Of a stretch of 64,000 nucleotides of DNA, positions 9,046 through 18,537 are shown one piece after another. The stretch is from Pseudomonas asuensis (lineage in GTDB: Bacteria; Pseudomonadota; Gammaproteobacteria; Pseudomonadales; Pseudomonadaceae): contig NZ_BMNW01000002.1 in the NCBI RefSeq assembly GCF_014646755.1, positions 551,665 to 615,664 on the forward strand. The letters run 5' to 3'. The translations under genes and the position numbers were made by a program. Within the stretch, counting starts at the first letter, position 1, and every line of letters begins with the position of its first letter. Under the pieces are notes generated by a model. It saw only the letters and a program-made list of their open reading frames with translations, ran no database searches and was not told where the DNA came from.

Positions 9046-11268
9046 TCAAATACTGCGGCGGGCGTAGCGCTTGAGCATGCTTGGTACATCAAGGATCAAT
9101 GCGATCCGGCCATCACCGGTAATCGTAGCTCCAGACATACCTGGCGTTCCTTGCAACATCTTGCCTAAGGGCTTGATGACTACTTCTTCCTGGCCTACCA
9201 GTTGATCTACCACAAAACCGATGCGTTGCGTGCCAACTGAAAGAATCACGACATGACCTTCCTGTTGCTGCTCGTCGTACGCTGCATCCTTGACCAACCA
9301 CCGCTTGAGATAGAACAGGGGTAACGCCTTGTCGCGCACCACTACAACCTCTTGTCCATCTACCACATTGGTACGTGACAGATCCAAGTGGAAAATCTCG
9401 TTGACGTTGACTAGTGGGAAGGCAAAAGCCTGATCACCCAACATCACCATTAGCGTTGGCATGATTGCCAAGGTCAATGGAACCTTAATGACGATCTTGG
9501 AGCCTTGGCCCTTGGTAGAAAAAACGTTTACCGTGCCGTTAAGCTGGGTAATTTTGGTTTTCACCACGTCCATTCCCACACCACGGCCAGAAACATCGGA
9601 GATTTCAGTCTTGGTAGAGAAACCTGGAGCAAAAATCAGGTTGTAGCATTCAAGGTCGGTCAAACGATCCGCTGCATCCTTATCAAGCAGCCCTTTCTCA
9701 ACCGCTTTGGCACGCAATACATTGGGATCCATACCTTTGCCATCATCAGAGATAGCCAGCAAAATATGATCGCCTTCCTGCTCTGCGGACAAAATAACGC
9801 GCCCTGAACGAGGCTTGCCATTCATTTCGCGTTCGGCAGGCTCCTCGACACCGTGGTCTACTGCGTTACGCACCAAGTGCACCAACGGGTCGGCCAGGGC
9901 TTCAACCAAGTTCTTGTCGAGGTCGGTTTCTTCACCTACCAGCTCAAGACTGATTTCTTTCTTCAAATTGCGCGCCAGATCGCGAACCAGACGCGGGAAG
10001 CGGCCGAATACTTTCTTGATCGGCTGCATGCGGGTCTTCATGACCGAGGTCTGAAGGTCCGCTGTCACGACATCCAAGTTCGATACAGCCTTAGCCATGG
10101 CTTCATCGCCGCTGTTCAACCCAAGGCGAACCAGACGGTTACGAACCAGCACCAACTCGCCGACCATGTTCATGATCTCGTCGAGACGAGCCGTATCAAC
10201 ACGAACGGTAGTTTCGGCTTCGCTCGCCGGCTTCTCGGCAGCTGGAGCAGCTGCTGCACGGGGTTCGGCCTTGGGTGCTGCGCTTGCTGCCGGTACAGGA
10301 GCTGCTACCGGCTGAGGCTTCGCCGCTGGAGCAGGTGCCTTAGCAACAGGAGCTGGTGATGCCGGGGCAGCAGTAACGCCGGCGTCGAAACGGCCTTTTC
10401 CGTGTAGCTCATCCAGCAATGACTCAAACTCATCGTCAGTGATTTCATCGCCTGACTTCGGAGCAGGTGCAGCAGCCTTGACGGGTTCAGATGGAGCTAC
10501 AGCAGCAGCGCCGTCAAACTTGCCCTTGCCATGCAACTGATCCAGTAATGACTCAAATTCATCATCAGTGATTTCATCGCCTGACTTCGGAGCAGGCGCA
10601 GCAGCCTTGGCAGGCTCAGACGGAGCTACAGCAGCAGCGCCGTCAAACTTGCCCTTGCCATGCAACTGATCCAGTAATGACTCGAACTCATCGTCAGTGA
10701 TTTCATCGCCAGAAGCCGGCACGGCCGGGCTAACGGCTTCCACCGATGCAGGCTCGTTCCCAAGAGCGCTGAGAAGTCTGTCGAACTCATCGTCACTTAC
10801 ATCGCTAGCTGCAGGCTCTTGATCAGCCGCTATGGAGACCTGAGCCGGCTCCATAGCTACTGGAGCAGGCTCGGCACCTTGAGGCTCTGCCAGGCGTGCC
10901 AAGGCAGCCAGCAACTCAGGAGTAGCGGGTGTCGGCTCGGTACGTTCACGCACCTGACCAAACATTTCATTGACCGTATCCAAAGCTTGCAGGACAACGT
11001 CCATCAGCTCGGCATCTACACGACGCTCCCCCTTACGGAGGATGTCGAACACGTTTTCGGCAATATGGCAGCACTCAACCAGGGCATGCAGCTGCAAGAA
11101 GCCTGCACCACCCTTTACAGTGTGAAAACCACGGAAGATAGCGTTGAGAAGATTCATATCATCCGGGCGGCTTTCGAGTTCCACCAATTGCTCGGATAAC
11201 AATTCGAGAATCTCGCCGGCCTCTACCAGGAAATCCTGGAGGATTTCTTCATCGGCGTCGAAGCTCAT
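9046..11268 (-). CDS. cheA: Chemotaxis histidine kinase CheA with repeated acidic linker motifs
   Basis: This 740-residue kinase has a P1 Hpt domain (1-110, His49 in FHTVKGGAGF), a long disordered linker (about 110-350), then dimerisation, ATPase (N box HLVRNAVDHG at 464-473, DDGKGM at 508-513, GRGVGMDVV at 561-569) and a C-terminal CheW-like domain. No globular P2 domain is evident. Instead the linker carries four copies of an acidic motif: VSDDEFDRLLSALG (157-170) and three ITDDEFESLLDxLHGKG copies starting near 190, 233 and 276. They resemble the CheY-binding tail of CheZ in this operon (DDVDDLLSSLGF), so CheY docking is inferred. Confidence 0.95.
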   Translation of the reverse strand: MSFDADEEILQDFLVEAGEILELLSEQLVELESRPDDMNLLNAIFRGFHTVKGGAGFLQLHALVECCHIAENVFDILRKGERRVDAELMDVVLQALDTVNEMFGQVRERTEPTPATPELLAALARLAEPQGAEPAPVAMEPAQVSIAADQEPAASDVSDDEFDRLLSALGNEPASVEAVSPAVPASGDEITDDEFESLLDQLHGKGKFDGAAAVAPSEPAKAAAPAPKSGDEITDDEFESLLDQLHGKGKFDGAAAVAPSEPVKAAAPAPKSGDEITDDEFESLLDELHGKGRFDAGVTAAPASPAPVAKAPAPAAKPQPVAAPVPAASAAPKAEPRAAAAPAAEKPASEAETTVRVDTARLDEIMNMVGELVLVRNRLVRLGLNSGDEAMAKAVSNLDVVTADLQTSVMKTRMQPIKKVFGRFPRLVRDLARNLKKEISLELVGEETDLDKNLVEALADPLVHLVRNAVDHGVEEPAEREMNGKPRSGRVILSAEQEGDHILLAISDDGKGMDPNVLRAKAVEKGLLDKDAADRLTDLECYNLIFAPGFSTKTEISDVSGRGVGMDVVKTKITQLNGTVNVFSTKGQGSKIVIKVPLTLAIMPTLMVMLGDQAFAFPLVNVNEIFHLDLSRTNVVDGQEVVVVRDKALPLFYLKRWLVKDAAYDEQQQEGHVVILSVGTQRIGFVVDQLVGQEEVVIKPLGKMLQGTPGMSGATITGDGRIALILDVPSMLKRYARRSI
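10384..10712 (-). repeat. In-frame 129-nt tandem repeat in cheA
   Basis: About two and a half copies of a 129-nt unit (43 codons) lie in tandem in the CheA linker; the shared landmark GATTTCATCG begins at 10441, 10570 and 10699. The first two spacings are nearly identical in DNA, so duplication is recent or maintained by recombination. Each unit encodes one acidic DDEFESLLD motif plus an Ala/Pro spacer. Unit number could change without shifting the reading frame. Confidence 0.9.
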
Positions 11269-11294
11269 TCATGCACTCTCCAAAAAAGCCTGGC

Positions 11295-12080
11295 TCAGAA
11301 ACCGAGGCTGGACAGAAGGTCATCTACGTCATCCTGGCTGGATACGACGTCTTCTCTTTTATCGGCATGAATTTGCGGACCTTCACCCCTCGAAGACTTT
11401 TCTTTTTGAATTTCTTCGATGGCCTTGACGTGGTCGTGGCTAATTCCTGCATAACGATCCACCTGACCGGCCATACGGACCAGTTTGACGAGATCGCGCT
11501 CGACTTGTGTGACAAGACTCGTCACACGCTTGATAACTTGACCGGTAAGATCCTGGTAATCCTGAGCCAACAGGATGTCGTTCAGCAGCGCAGAGAGCTT
11601 GTGGGCGTCCTCATCACTGCGGCCCAGGAAAGCACCGACACGCTTGGCCAAGTCACGAAACTCTTCAGCGCTGAGTTCGCGCCGCATGAAGCGGCCCCAC
11701 TCTGCATGAAGCTCATGCGCGTCCTTACCAAACGACTCGATAAGCGGTGTACTGGCATCGACCAAATCCATGGTGCGGTTGGCAGCACGTTCTGTCATTT
11801 CTACAACGTAGCTAAGACGATCGGTTGCGTCCGCAACATTGGTCACTTCATTGGCATAGGACGCCTGAGGGTCAATTTGAAAATTGACGATTGCGTTGTG
11901 CAACTCCCGCGTCAGCTTGCCAATTTCCTGATACAGACCGCGATCACGTACCTGATTAAGCTCATTAATGAGCAGTACTGCCTGGCTAAAATTGCCTTCC
12001 TCAAGACTGGAAACCAGCTCTTGGGCATGCTTTTTCAGGGTCGTTTCCAGGTCTTCGAATGATTTACTGCCAAGGTCCAT
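11295..12080 (-). CDS. cheZ: CheY phosphatase CheZ
   Basis: This 261-residue protein is mostly helical and ends in the CheY-binding tail DDVDDLLSSLGF. The active-site glutamine lies in the LAQDYQDLTGQVI segment. CheZ speeds dephosphorylation of CheY-P. The start chosen is the ATG of MDLGSKSFEDLE, 19 bases after the cheY stop and preceded by GAGG; an open frame upstream runs into cheY. Length is typical for Pseudomonas CheZ. Confidence 0.94.
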   Translation of the reverse strand: MDLGSKSFEDLETTLKKHAQELVSSLEEGNFSQAVLLINELNQVRDRGLYQEIGKLTRELHNAIVNFQIDPQASYANEVTNVADATDRLSYVVEMTERAANRTMDLVDASTPLIESFGKDAHELHAEWGRFMRRELSAEEFRDLAKRVGAFLGRSDEDAHKLSALLNDILLAQDYQDLTGQVIKRVTSLVTQVERDLVKLVRMAGQVDRYAGISHDHVKAIEEIQKEKSSRGEGPQIHADKREDVVSSQDDVDDLLSSLGF

Positions 12081-12099
12081 AACATCCTCGAGATGGTTA

Positions 12100-12474
12100 T
12101 CAGCCGTTGACCCGCTCAAAGATCTTGTCAATCTTTTCTTTGAGCACCTGGGCAGTAAACGGCTTTACAACATAACCATTCACACCCGCTTGAGCTGCCT
12201 CGACAATTTGTTCGCGCTTGGCTTCGGCCGTTACCATCAGAACAGGCAGGTTCTTCAGGCGTGCATCGGCACGGACTTCCCGCAGCAGGTCAATACCCGT
12301 CATGCCCGGCATGTTCCAATCCGTTACCAGAAAGTCGAAGTTACCGCTTTGCAGCATTGGCAACGCCGTCAAACCGTCATCGGCTTCGGTAGTATTGGTG
12401 AACCCCAGATCTCGCAGCAAATTCTTGATGATGCGTCTCATAGTGGAGAAATCGTCCACGATGAGAATTTTCAT
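12100..12474 (-). CDS. cheY: Chemotaxis response regulator CheY
   Basis: This 124-residue single receiver domain has the acidic pocket Asp7/Asp8, phospho-acceptor Asp52 ([10 protein letters not shown]) and Lys104 (VVKPF). Phosphorylated by CheA, it binds FliM (encoded at 22582-23553) to change motor rotation. The start is placed at [10 protein letters not shown] by family length, although the best ribosome-binding-like sequence lies further upstream; ATGs 24 and 54 bases upstream also exist. Confidence 0.95.
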   Translation of the reverse strand: MKILIVDDFSTMRRIIKNLLRDLGFTNTTEADDGLTALPMLQSGNFDFLVTDWNMPGMTGIDLLREVRADARLKNLPVLMVTAEAKREQIVEAAQAGVNGYVVKPFTAQVLKEKIDKIFERVNG

Positions 12475-12509
12475 ATCTTTGTCCAAGTCGACCTCCATCC
12501 TTACCCAGA

Positions 12510-12529
12510 CATGCCTTTTTGAAGGCATG
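12510..12529 (-). other. Stem-loop between fliA and cheY
   Basis: CATGCCTT (12510-12517) and AAGGCATG (12522-12529) form an 8-bp stem with a four-base loop in the 78-base gap. No clear T-run follows on the minus strand, so partial attenuation or RNA processing between fliA and cheYZAB is possible. Confidence 0.5.
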
Positions 12530-12552
12530 CCATACATGCTTAGTGTTTTGCC

Positions 12553-13293
12553 TTAGCGCGAACGCCATTCAGCCAGACGAGCCCGCAGACGCGCTGCGCA
12601 CTGACTGTGCAGTTGACAGACTCGGGATTCACTCACCCCAAGCACCTCTCCAATTTCCTTTAGGTTCAACTCCTCGTCGTAGTACAGCGACAAGACGAGA
12701 CGCTCACGCTCTGGAAGATTGGCAATGGCTTCCGCCAGAGCCTGCTTGAAACGATCATCTTCCAGTCCTCGACCTGGCTCAAAATCATGGGCTCCGCTCT
12801 CTTCAAGACCGTGCTCACCCTCTTCCATCAAGTCATCAAAGCTAAACAGGCGACTTCCCAAGGTGTCATTGAGAATGCCGTAATATTCTTCAAGGCTTAC
12901 ACCAAGTTCGGCAGCAACTTCAGGATCTTTAGCGTCACGACCTGTTCTTGCTTCAACGGCACGGATAGCATCGGCTACCATACGGCTGTTTCGGTGCACC
13001 GAACGGGGTGCCCAGTCGCCCTTGCGGACCTCATCCAGCATCGCTCCGCGGATACGGATACCCGCATAGGTCTCAAAACTTGCACCTTTACCGGCATCGT
13101 ATTTCTTGGATGCCTCAAGTAAACCGATCATGCCGGCTTGCATCAAGTCTTCTACCTGAACATTGGCAGGCAGACGCGCCAGCAAGTGATAGGCAATACG
13201 CTTGACCAACGGTGCATACTGATTAATCAGTTGCTCCTGCTGTGAGTGGGTCTGAGATTTACTGTACATACGGAGACCGCTGGAAGCTGTCAT
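12553..13293 (-). CDS. fliA: Flagellar sigma factor FliA (sigma-28)
   Basis: This 246-residue sigma-70-family factor lacks region 1. Visible parts are region 2 (QYAPLVKRIAYHLLARLP, ASFETYAGIRIRGAMLDE) and region 4 (LPERERLVLSLYYDEELNLK, then a helix-turn-helix GEVLGVSESRVCQL). It directs late flagellar transcription; matching promoters precede fliC and fliS in this window. I placed the start at the ATG of MTASSGLRMYSK, which overlaps the fleN stop as ATGA; a longer open frame runs into fleN. The anti-sigma flgM is not here. Confidence 0.95.
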   Translation of the reverse strand: MTASSGLRMYSKSQTHSQQEQLINQYAPLVKRIAYHLLARLPANVQVEDLMQAGMIGLLEASKKYDAGKGASFETYAGIRIRGAMLDEVRKGDWAPRSVHRNSRMVADAIRAVEARTGRDAKDPEVAAELGVSLEEYYGILNDTLGSRLFSFDDLMEEGEHGLEESGAHDFEPGRGLEDDRFKQALAEAIANLPERERLVLSLYYDEELNLKEIGEVLGVSESRVCQLHSQCAARLRARLAEWRSR

Positions 13294-14117
13294 ACATTTG
13301 GCCCTACAGTGGGTTGCACCAATCGTTCGACGAAAAACTCCAAGTGACCGCGTGGATTGGCCGGTAACGGCCAGGCATCCACCTTCTGGGCTATTGCCCG
13401 GAAAGCCAGAGCGGCTTTGGAGCGCGGGAATGCTTCGAATACGGACCGCTGCTTCTGGACGGCTTTCCGTACACATTCATCAAAAGGAACCGCACCCACA
13501 TACTGCAGAGCCACATCCAAGAAACGGTCAGTTACCTTGGTCAGCTTAGCAAAGAGATTGCGACCTTCCTGGGGCGTCAATGCCATATTCGCTAGTACGC
13601 GAAACCGCGTGATTCCATGATCGCGGTTAAACATCTTGATAAGCGCATAGGCGTCCGTGATGGAAGTAGGCTCATCACAGACCACCAAAAGCACTTCCTG
13701 GGCAGCCCGTACAAAGCTCACTACCGAATCACCGATGCCGGCAGCCGTGTCAACGACAAGCACATCGATATCGTTGCTAATGTCGCTGAATGCCTGGATT
13801 AGACCGGCATGCTGAAGAGACGACAACTGCACCATGGCTTGCGCACCAGAGGCAGCCGGAACAATCCGAACACCACCTGGACCTTGCAGAATCACATCAC
13901 GAAGATCACATCTACCTTCGATCACATCGGCGAGGGTCTGCTTTGGCGTAAGACCAAGCAGAACATCGACATTTGCCAAGCCCAAATCGGCATCGAGCAA
14001 CATGACGCGTCGGCCAAGTTCGGCTAACGCCAGCGAAAGGTTCACTGAAACGTTGGTTTTACCAACGCCTCCCTTGCCGCCTGTCACTGCAATTACCTGT
14101 ACGGGATGCATACCCAT
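13290..14117 (-). CDS. fleN: Flagellar number regulator FleN (FlhG, MinD-like ATPase)
   Basis: This 275-residue MinD/ParA-family ATPase has Walker A KGGVGKT (residues 15-21) and DADLGLANVDVLLGL. In Pseudomonas FleN binds FleQ and restrains its activity, keeping one polar flagellum, and works against FlhF, encoded just upstream. The fleN stop overlaps the fliA start. The start at MGMHPVQVIAV has AGGTG upstream. Confidence 0.94.
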   Translation of the reverse strand: MGMHPVQVIAVTGGKGGVGKTNVSVNLSLALAELGRRVMLLDADLGLANVDVLLGLTPKQTLADVIEGRCDLRDVILQGPGGVRIVPAASGAQAMVQLSSLQHAGLIQAFSDISNDIDVLVVDTAAGIGDSVVSFVRAAQEVLLVVCDEPTSITDAYALIKMFNRDHGITRFRVLANMALTPQEGRNLFAKLTKVTDRFLDVALQYVGAVPFDECVRKAVQKQRSVFEAFPRSKAALAFRAIAQKVDAWPLPANPRGHLEFFVERLVQPTVGPNV

Positions 14118-14168
14118 TGCTGTACACCTATGAAAAACCAGCCAGCCCGTTGGGGCAATTATGGTGTA

Positions 14169-14199
14169 GCCAGTTCGTTATCCTAACGAGCCAGCTGGC
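14169..14199 (-). other. Stem-loop between flhF and fleN
   Basis: In the 174-base gap, TTCGTTA (14174-14180) and TAACGAG (14184-14190) form a short stem, which GCCAG (14169-14173) and CTGGC (14195-14199) extend past a bulge. On the minus strand it precedes fleN by about 50 bases without a T-run. Its role is unknown; a leader structure or processing site is possible. Confidence 0.4.
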
Positions 14200-14291
14200 A
14201 CTTAATCCTGAAGCGTGTACTGCTTTCTGACACTACGCCGCCTTTAAACCTTCTATTGCAAAAACCTTACCCAACTTGCAAAAAATGTTGC

Positions 14292-15620
14292 TCAACCTAC
14301 ACGCTTGGCCGGCTTTTGATACAGCTCGGCAAACATGTCTGCCATGGTTTCTTCAGCAGGCTCTTCAGTCAGCTGACGATTAACGGCACGGCTAACCAGC
14401 TGATGCTTGCGAGCAATGTGCAGGTCATCAGGGATACGCGGACCATCGGAGAGATAGGCTACCGGGATATGATGGCCAATTGCTACACCCAGTGCCTCAC
14501 CGAGTGTGGCGGATTCATCCAGCTTGGTCAGAATGCAACCGGCCAAGCCACACCCTTTGTAATTTTGATAAGCCGCTTTAAGTACCTGGCTCTGACTGGT
14601 AACGGCCATTACCAAATAACTGCGAATTTTTAGTTTCTCACTTGCAAGCGCTTCCAGCTGCAGCCGCAGGGATGGATCATTGCCGGGCAGACCTGCTGTA
14701 TCGATCAGCACCATGCGCTTGCGAGAAAGCGGCTCAAGTGCCTGAGCCAACGACTGCCGTGGATCTACAACGGTCACCGGCACATCGAGAATATGACCCA
14801 GCGTCTTGATTTGCTCTTGAGCGCCAATACGATGGCTATCCATGGTGACCAGGGCGAGGCTCTGCGCGCCATACTTCAAAACATAGCTCGCTGCCATTTT
14901 GGACAATGTTGTGGTCTTGCCTGATCCAGCCGGCCCGACGAAAGCGACAATACCGCCCTCTTCCAATAGATCAACCTGCGGGGTGTCGATAGCTTGAGTC
15001 AGGTGTGCCAGCAGCATACGCCAAGCCTGACGCGGCTCGTTGATGCTCGCTACACGCGCCATGAGGTCACGGCACATGTCAGCAGGAAGTCCCATGCGTT
15101 GCAGGCGGCGCCAGAAGTTTGCTTCATCCGGACGCTTATCCTGCATCTGCCCCCAAGCAATGGAACCCAACTGTACTTCGATCAGCTCACGCAGGCCGGT
15201 AATCTCGGAGCGTACGGCATCCAGAGCACGGCGATCTTCAGCAGAAGGTACTGCAGCCGCTACAGGTGCCGGCTGGGCAACTTTTGGCTCAGCAAGAACA
15301 GGTTCCTGGCGGGCTGTAATCTGCTCACTGCCAAAGAGTTGACTGTCTTTAGCTTGCGGTGCTGCCATACCCTGGTTAGGCGAGCGAATGGCCAGCTCAG
15401 CATGGGCTTCGGCGATACGCACTTGAGTCTTACGCAGCTCAGCTTCCAACGCGACATTCGGGGCAGTAGGCGTCGGCGCCTGATAATCCAGGGCAGCGGT
15501 TAGCTCAATGCCACCGGCAACACGACGATTGCTCAGGATTGCGGCTTCTGCACCCAGCTCGTCACGAACCAATTTCATGGCTTGACGCATATCAGCAGCA
15601 AAAAAGCGTTTAACTTGCAT
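14292..15620 (-). CDS. flhF: Flagellar placement GTPase FlhF
   Basis: This 442-residue SRP-family GTPase has an N-terminal basic region (MQVKRFFAADMRQAMKLVRD), a Pro/Ala-rich linker, an N domain and a G domain with the P-loop GPAGSGKTTT (residues 229-238), ALVTMDSHRIGAQEQ and the LIDTAG G3 box. FlhF sets the polar site of flagellar assembly and is regulated by FleN. It begins ten bases after flhA. Length is typical for Pseudomonas FlhF. Confidence 0.95.
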   Translation of the reverse strand: MQVKRFFAADMRQAMKLVRDELGAEAAILSNRRVAGGIELTAALDYQAPTPTAPNVALEAELRKTQVRIAEAHAELAIRSPNQGMAAPQAKDSQLFGSEQITARQEPVLAEPKVAQPAPVAAAVPSAEDRRALDAVRSEITGLRELIEVQLGSIAWGQMQDKRPDEANFWRRLQRMGLPADMCRDLMARVASINEPRQAWRMLLAHLTQAIDTPQVDLLEEGGIVAFVGPAGSGKTTTLSKMAASYVLKYGAQSLALVTMDSHRIGAQEQIKTLGHILDVPVTVVDPRQSLAQALEPLSRKRMVLIDTAGLPGNDPSLRLQLEALASEKLKIRSYLVMAVTSQSQVLKAAYQNYKGCGLAGCILTKLDESATLGEALGVAIGHHIPVAYLSDGPRIPDDLHIARKHQLVSRAVNRQLTEEPAEETMADMFAELYQKPAKRVG

Positions 15621-15630
15621 GGTTCAAACC

Positions 15631-17751
15631 TCAGCCGTTCTGGCCAACCGTTGCGATAATGGTGACTTGTTTGTTATCCGGAATTTCCTGATAAGCCAGC
15701 ACAGACATAGTGGGAACTGCCATTCGAGCGAAGCGAGACATCATGCCGCGAATCGCACCGGCTACCAGCAACACGACTGGTTTACCCATCATTTCTTGAC
15801 GCTGTGCTGCATCTACCAGAGAGCGTTGCAATTTCTCGGCCATTCCTGGTTCCAGGAACATGCCATCTTCAACGCCCTGTCCGGCCTTCTGCATACCATT
15901 AAGCAACATCTGTTCCAATCTCGGCTCTAGCGTAATAACAGGCAGCTCAGGCTCCAATCCAACAATGTTTTGGACGATTGCGCGGGACAGTGCCACGCGA
16001 ACCGACGAAACCATGACGGCGGGATCTTGACTACGTGGCGCCACATTCGCAATAGCCTCGGCAATCGTACGGATATCACGAACCGAAACCTGCTCCTGCA
16101 GCAATTGCTGCAATACCTTAAGAAGCGTAGACAAGGAAATCATGCCTGGCACCAATTCCTCCGCCAGCTTTGGCGAACTCTTTGTTAAAAGCTGCAGTAA
16201 CTGCTGTACTTCTTCATGGCCAAGCAACTCATGAGCATGCTTCTGTAGAACCTGGTTAAGGTGCGTCGCAACGACTGTGCTGGCATCCACTACGGTATAA
16301 CCCAAGGACTGCGCCTGATCACGCTGACTCACGTCAATCCAGACCGCATCCAGGCCAAAAGCCGGATCCTTGGCAATCACACCATTTAGCGTGCCGAATA
16401 CCTGACCGGGATTGATAGCCAGTTCGCGCTCAGGATAGATTTCAGCTTCTGCAACATTGACCCCCATCAGCGTCAAACGATAGGCGTTAGGCATTAGTTC
16501 CAGATTGTCGCGAATGTGTACCGCTGGCATCAGGAAGCCAAGGTCTTGAGACAGCTTCTTGCGGACACCCTTGATTCGTGTCAGAAGCTCCCCTCCCTGA
16601 TTACGATCCACCAAGGGAATCAGGCGATAGCCTACTTCCAGCCCTACCATGTCAACCGGCGTTACATCATCCCAGCCGAGTTCTTTGGTTTCAGCCGGGC
16701 GTTGTACCGGAGCGAGATCCTGCTGACGCTTGGCTTCCTGTTCTGCTGCCTGCTTGACCTTACGCTGGCGATCCCAGATGAAATAGGCACCGGCTGCGGC
16801 CATAAAGCCCAGGCCCAGGAAGGGTACGTGCGGCATGCCCGGCACCAGACCCATCGTAATGATAATCGCAGCCGAAACCGCAAGCGCCTTTGGTGAGGCG
16901 AACATCTGGCGATTAACCTGCTGCCCCATGTCTTCAGAGGAAGACACACGAGTTACCATGATGGCAGCTGCAACAGACAACAGCAGTGAAGGTACTTGCG
17001 CAACCAGACCATCACCAATGGTCAACAACGCATAGATACGGCCAGCGTCAGCAATGCCCAGATTATGCTGCGTCATACCGATGGCGATACCGCCAAGAAG
17101 GTTGATAAACAGCACGAGAAGACCGGCAACAGCGTCACCACGAACGAACTTACTGGCACCATCCATCGAGCCGTAGAAATCAGCTTCCTGACCTACCTCA
17201 GCACGACGCTTCTTTGCTTCGGCTTGGTCAATCACACCTGCGTTCAGGTCAGCGTCGATAGCCATCTGCTTACCCGGCATGGCATCCAGGGTAAAGCGTG
17301 CGGATACTTCAGAGATACGACCGGCACCCTTGGTCACCACCACAAAGTTGATGATCATCAGGATGGCGAACACGACCGCACCGACGACGTAATTACCACC
17401 GACGACGACGTCACCAAATGCCTGAATCACCTTACCCGCAGCAGCATGGCCATCATGACCGTGGAGAAGAACAACACGGGTAGAGGCGACGTTCAGTGCT
17501 AGACGCAACAACGTTGCTACTAGCAGAATGGTCGGGAATACGGCGAAATCCAACGGTCGCAGCGCGTAGACGCTAACCAGCAACACCACAATCGACAGTG
17601 CAATGTTGAAGGTAAATAACACGTCGAGTAGAAACGGCGGGATCGGCAATGTCATCATGCCGAGCATGGCTAGAACCAATATCGGTACAGCCAGATTACC
17701 GCGGCTTAGGCTGCGAACATTGGTTAACATTTGCCCGTGATTAACTTTCAC
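15631..17751 (-). CDS. flhA: Flagellar export gate protein FlhA
   Basis: This 706-residue protein has eight membrane segments in its first half (about residues 18-330), the conserved cytoplasmic loop between them (AGRISEVSARFTLDAMPGKQ, QEADFYGSMDGASKFVRGDA) and a large C-terminal cytoplasmic domain that docks export substrates and chaperones. The start is a GTG with GAGG seven bases before it. A sigma-54 promoter lies about 70 bases upstream. It heads the flhA-flhF-fleN-fliA run. Confidence 0.96.
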   Translation of the reverse strand: MKVNHGQMLTNVRSLSRGNLAVPILVLAMLGMMTLPIPPFLLDVLFTFNIALSIVVLLVSVYALRPLDFAVFPTILLVATLLRLALNVASTRVVLLHGHDGHAAAGKVIQAFGDVVVGGNYVVGAVVFAILMIINFVVVTKGAGRISEVSARFTLDAMPGKQMAIDADLNAGVIDQAEAKKRRAEVGQEADFYGSMDGASKFVRGDAVAGLLVLFINLLGGIAIGMTQHNLGIADAGRIYALLTIGDGLVAQVPSLLLSVAAAIMVTRVSSSEDMGQQVNRQMFASPKALAVSAAIIITMGLVPGMPHVPFLGLGFMAAAGAYFIWDRQRKVKQAAEQEAKRQQDLAPVQRPAETKELGWDDVTPVDMVGLEVGYRLIPLVDRNQGGELLTRIKGVRKKLSQDLGFLMPAVHIRDNLELMPNAYRLTLMGVNVAEAEIYPERELAINPGQVFGTLNGVIAKDPAFGLDAVWIDVSQRDQAQSLGYTVVDASTVVATHLNQVLQKHAHELLGHEEVQQLLQLLTKSSPKLAEELVPGMISLSTLLKVLQQLLQEQVSVRDIRTIAEAIANVAPRSQDPAVMVSSVRVALSRAIVQNIVGLEPELPVITLEPRLEQMLLNGMQKAGQGVEDGMFLEPGMAEKLQRSLVDAAQRQEMMGKPVVLLVAGAIRGMMSRFARMAVPTMSVLAYQEIPDNKQVTIIATVGQNG

Positions 17752-17818
17752 AGTCGTTCCTCTTGAATGCCTTGCATATCAATCTTTTGACGTCAGAGCG
17801 TCTTGATACAGGCTATTC

Positions 17819-17834
17819 AGCAAGCAACGGGCCA
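17819..17834 (-). promoter_or_regulatory. Sigma-54 promoter of flhA
   Basis: On the minus strand the sequence is TGGCCCGTTGCTTGCT, which fits the -24/-12 pattern TGGC-N8-TTGC with correct GG-to-GC spacing. Transcription would start near 17808, about 57 bases before the flhA GTG. FleQ is the likely activator. Confidence 0.78.
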
Positions 17835-18006
17835 AGTCTCTTTTTTATTTATATTTGTTGCGTTTATACCGACTATATCGGCACACGCCGCCGTTTTCTT
17901 GAGGCCGGCCTTTGGCCATCCTTGATACCAAAACCATAATGAGGAAACCTGAACACCTGTACGAGGTCCCTTCACAAGACGCGCACGAAGCGCATAACAG
18001 GAGAAC

Positions 18007-18537
18007 GTGATGAAAAAATGGATCGCCGTAACGCTTATGTCGGCAGGACTGGCTGGCCTGGCCCATGCAGATGAGGCATTAACTGTTCCACTCAATAGTG
18101 CGACAGCGAAAGGCCCAGGCGAAAGCGTAGGCAGCGTCACCATTACCAAAACTGAATACGGGCTGGTATTTACGCCGGACCTCAAAGGTCTGGAGCCGGG
18201 CGTACATGGATTCCATATTCATGCCAAACCCAGCTGCGATGCAGCAGAAGTCGATGGAAAAAATACGCCGGCGGGCGCTGCTGGTGGTCACTGGGATCCT
18301 GAAAACACCGGTAAACATGATGCGCCATGGGGGAATGGCCACAAAGGTGATCTTCCCGCGATCTACGTCACTCCCGATGGTATGGCCAGCCAACCAGTGC
18401 TAGCACCACGCCTCAGCGATCTGAACGAACTAAAAGGGCATGCCTTAATGGTACATGTAGGCGGTGATAATCATTCTGACCACCCCAAGCCTCTAGGCGG
18501 CGGTGGAGCCCGAATGGCGTGTGGTGTCATCAAGTAA
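18007..18537 (+). CDS. sodC: Periplasmic Cu/Zn superoxide dismutase SodC
   Basis: This 176-residue enzyme has a signal peptide (about 1-20, cut after AHA) and the copper and zinc ligands of bacterial SodC: HGFHIH near residue 66, the GGHWDPENTGKHDAPWGNGH segment and the HVGGDNHSDHPKPLGG region near 148-164. The disulfide cysteines are in KPSCD and RMACGV. It destroys periplasmic superoxide. The gene lies alone on the plus strand between flhA and flhB, starts after AGGAG and ends at a strong bidirectional terminator. Confidence 0.95.
   Translation: MMKKWIAVTLMSAGLAGLAHADEALTVPLNSATAKGPGESVGSVTITKTEYGLVFTPDLKGLEPGVHGFHIHAKPSCDAAEVDGKNTPAGAAGGHWDPENTGKHDAPWGNGHKGDLPAIYVTPDGMASQPVLAPRLSDLNELKGHALMVHVGGDNHSDHPKPLGGGGARMACGVIK

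Noticed and set aside
10384..10712. Possible assembly error producing the cheA repeat
   Set aside because: The copies differ at several positions and keep the frame, so a real repeat is more likely; read mapping would settle it.
11271..12062. 263-codon plus-strand frame opposite cheZ
   Set aside because: Antisense shadow of cheZ with no recognisable domain.
13294..13476. 61-codon N-terminal extension of fliA
   Set aside because: It lies inside fleN in another frame; the ATGA overlap gives the normal FliA start.
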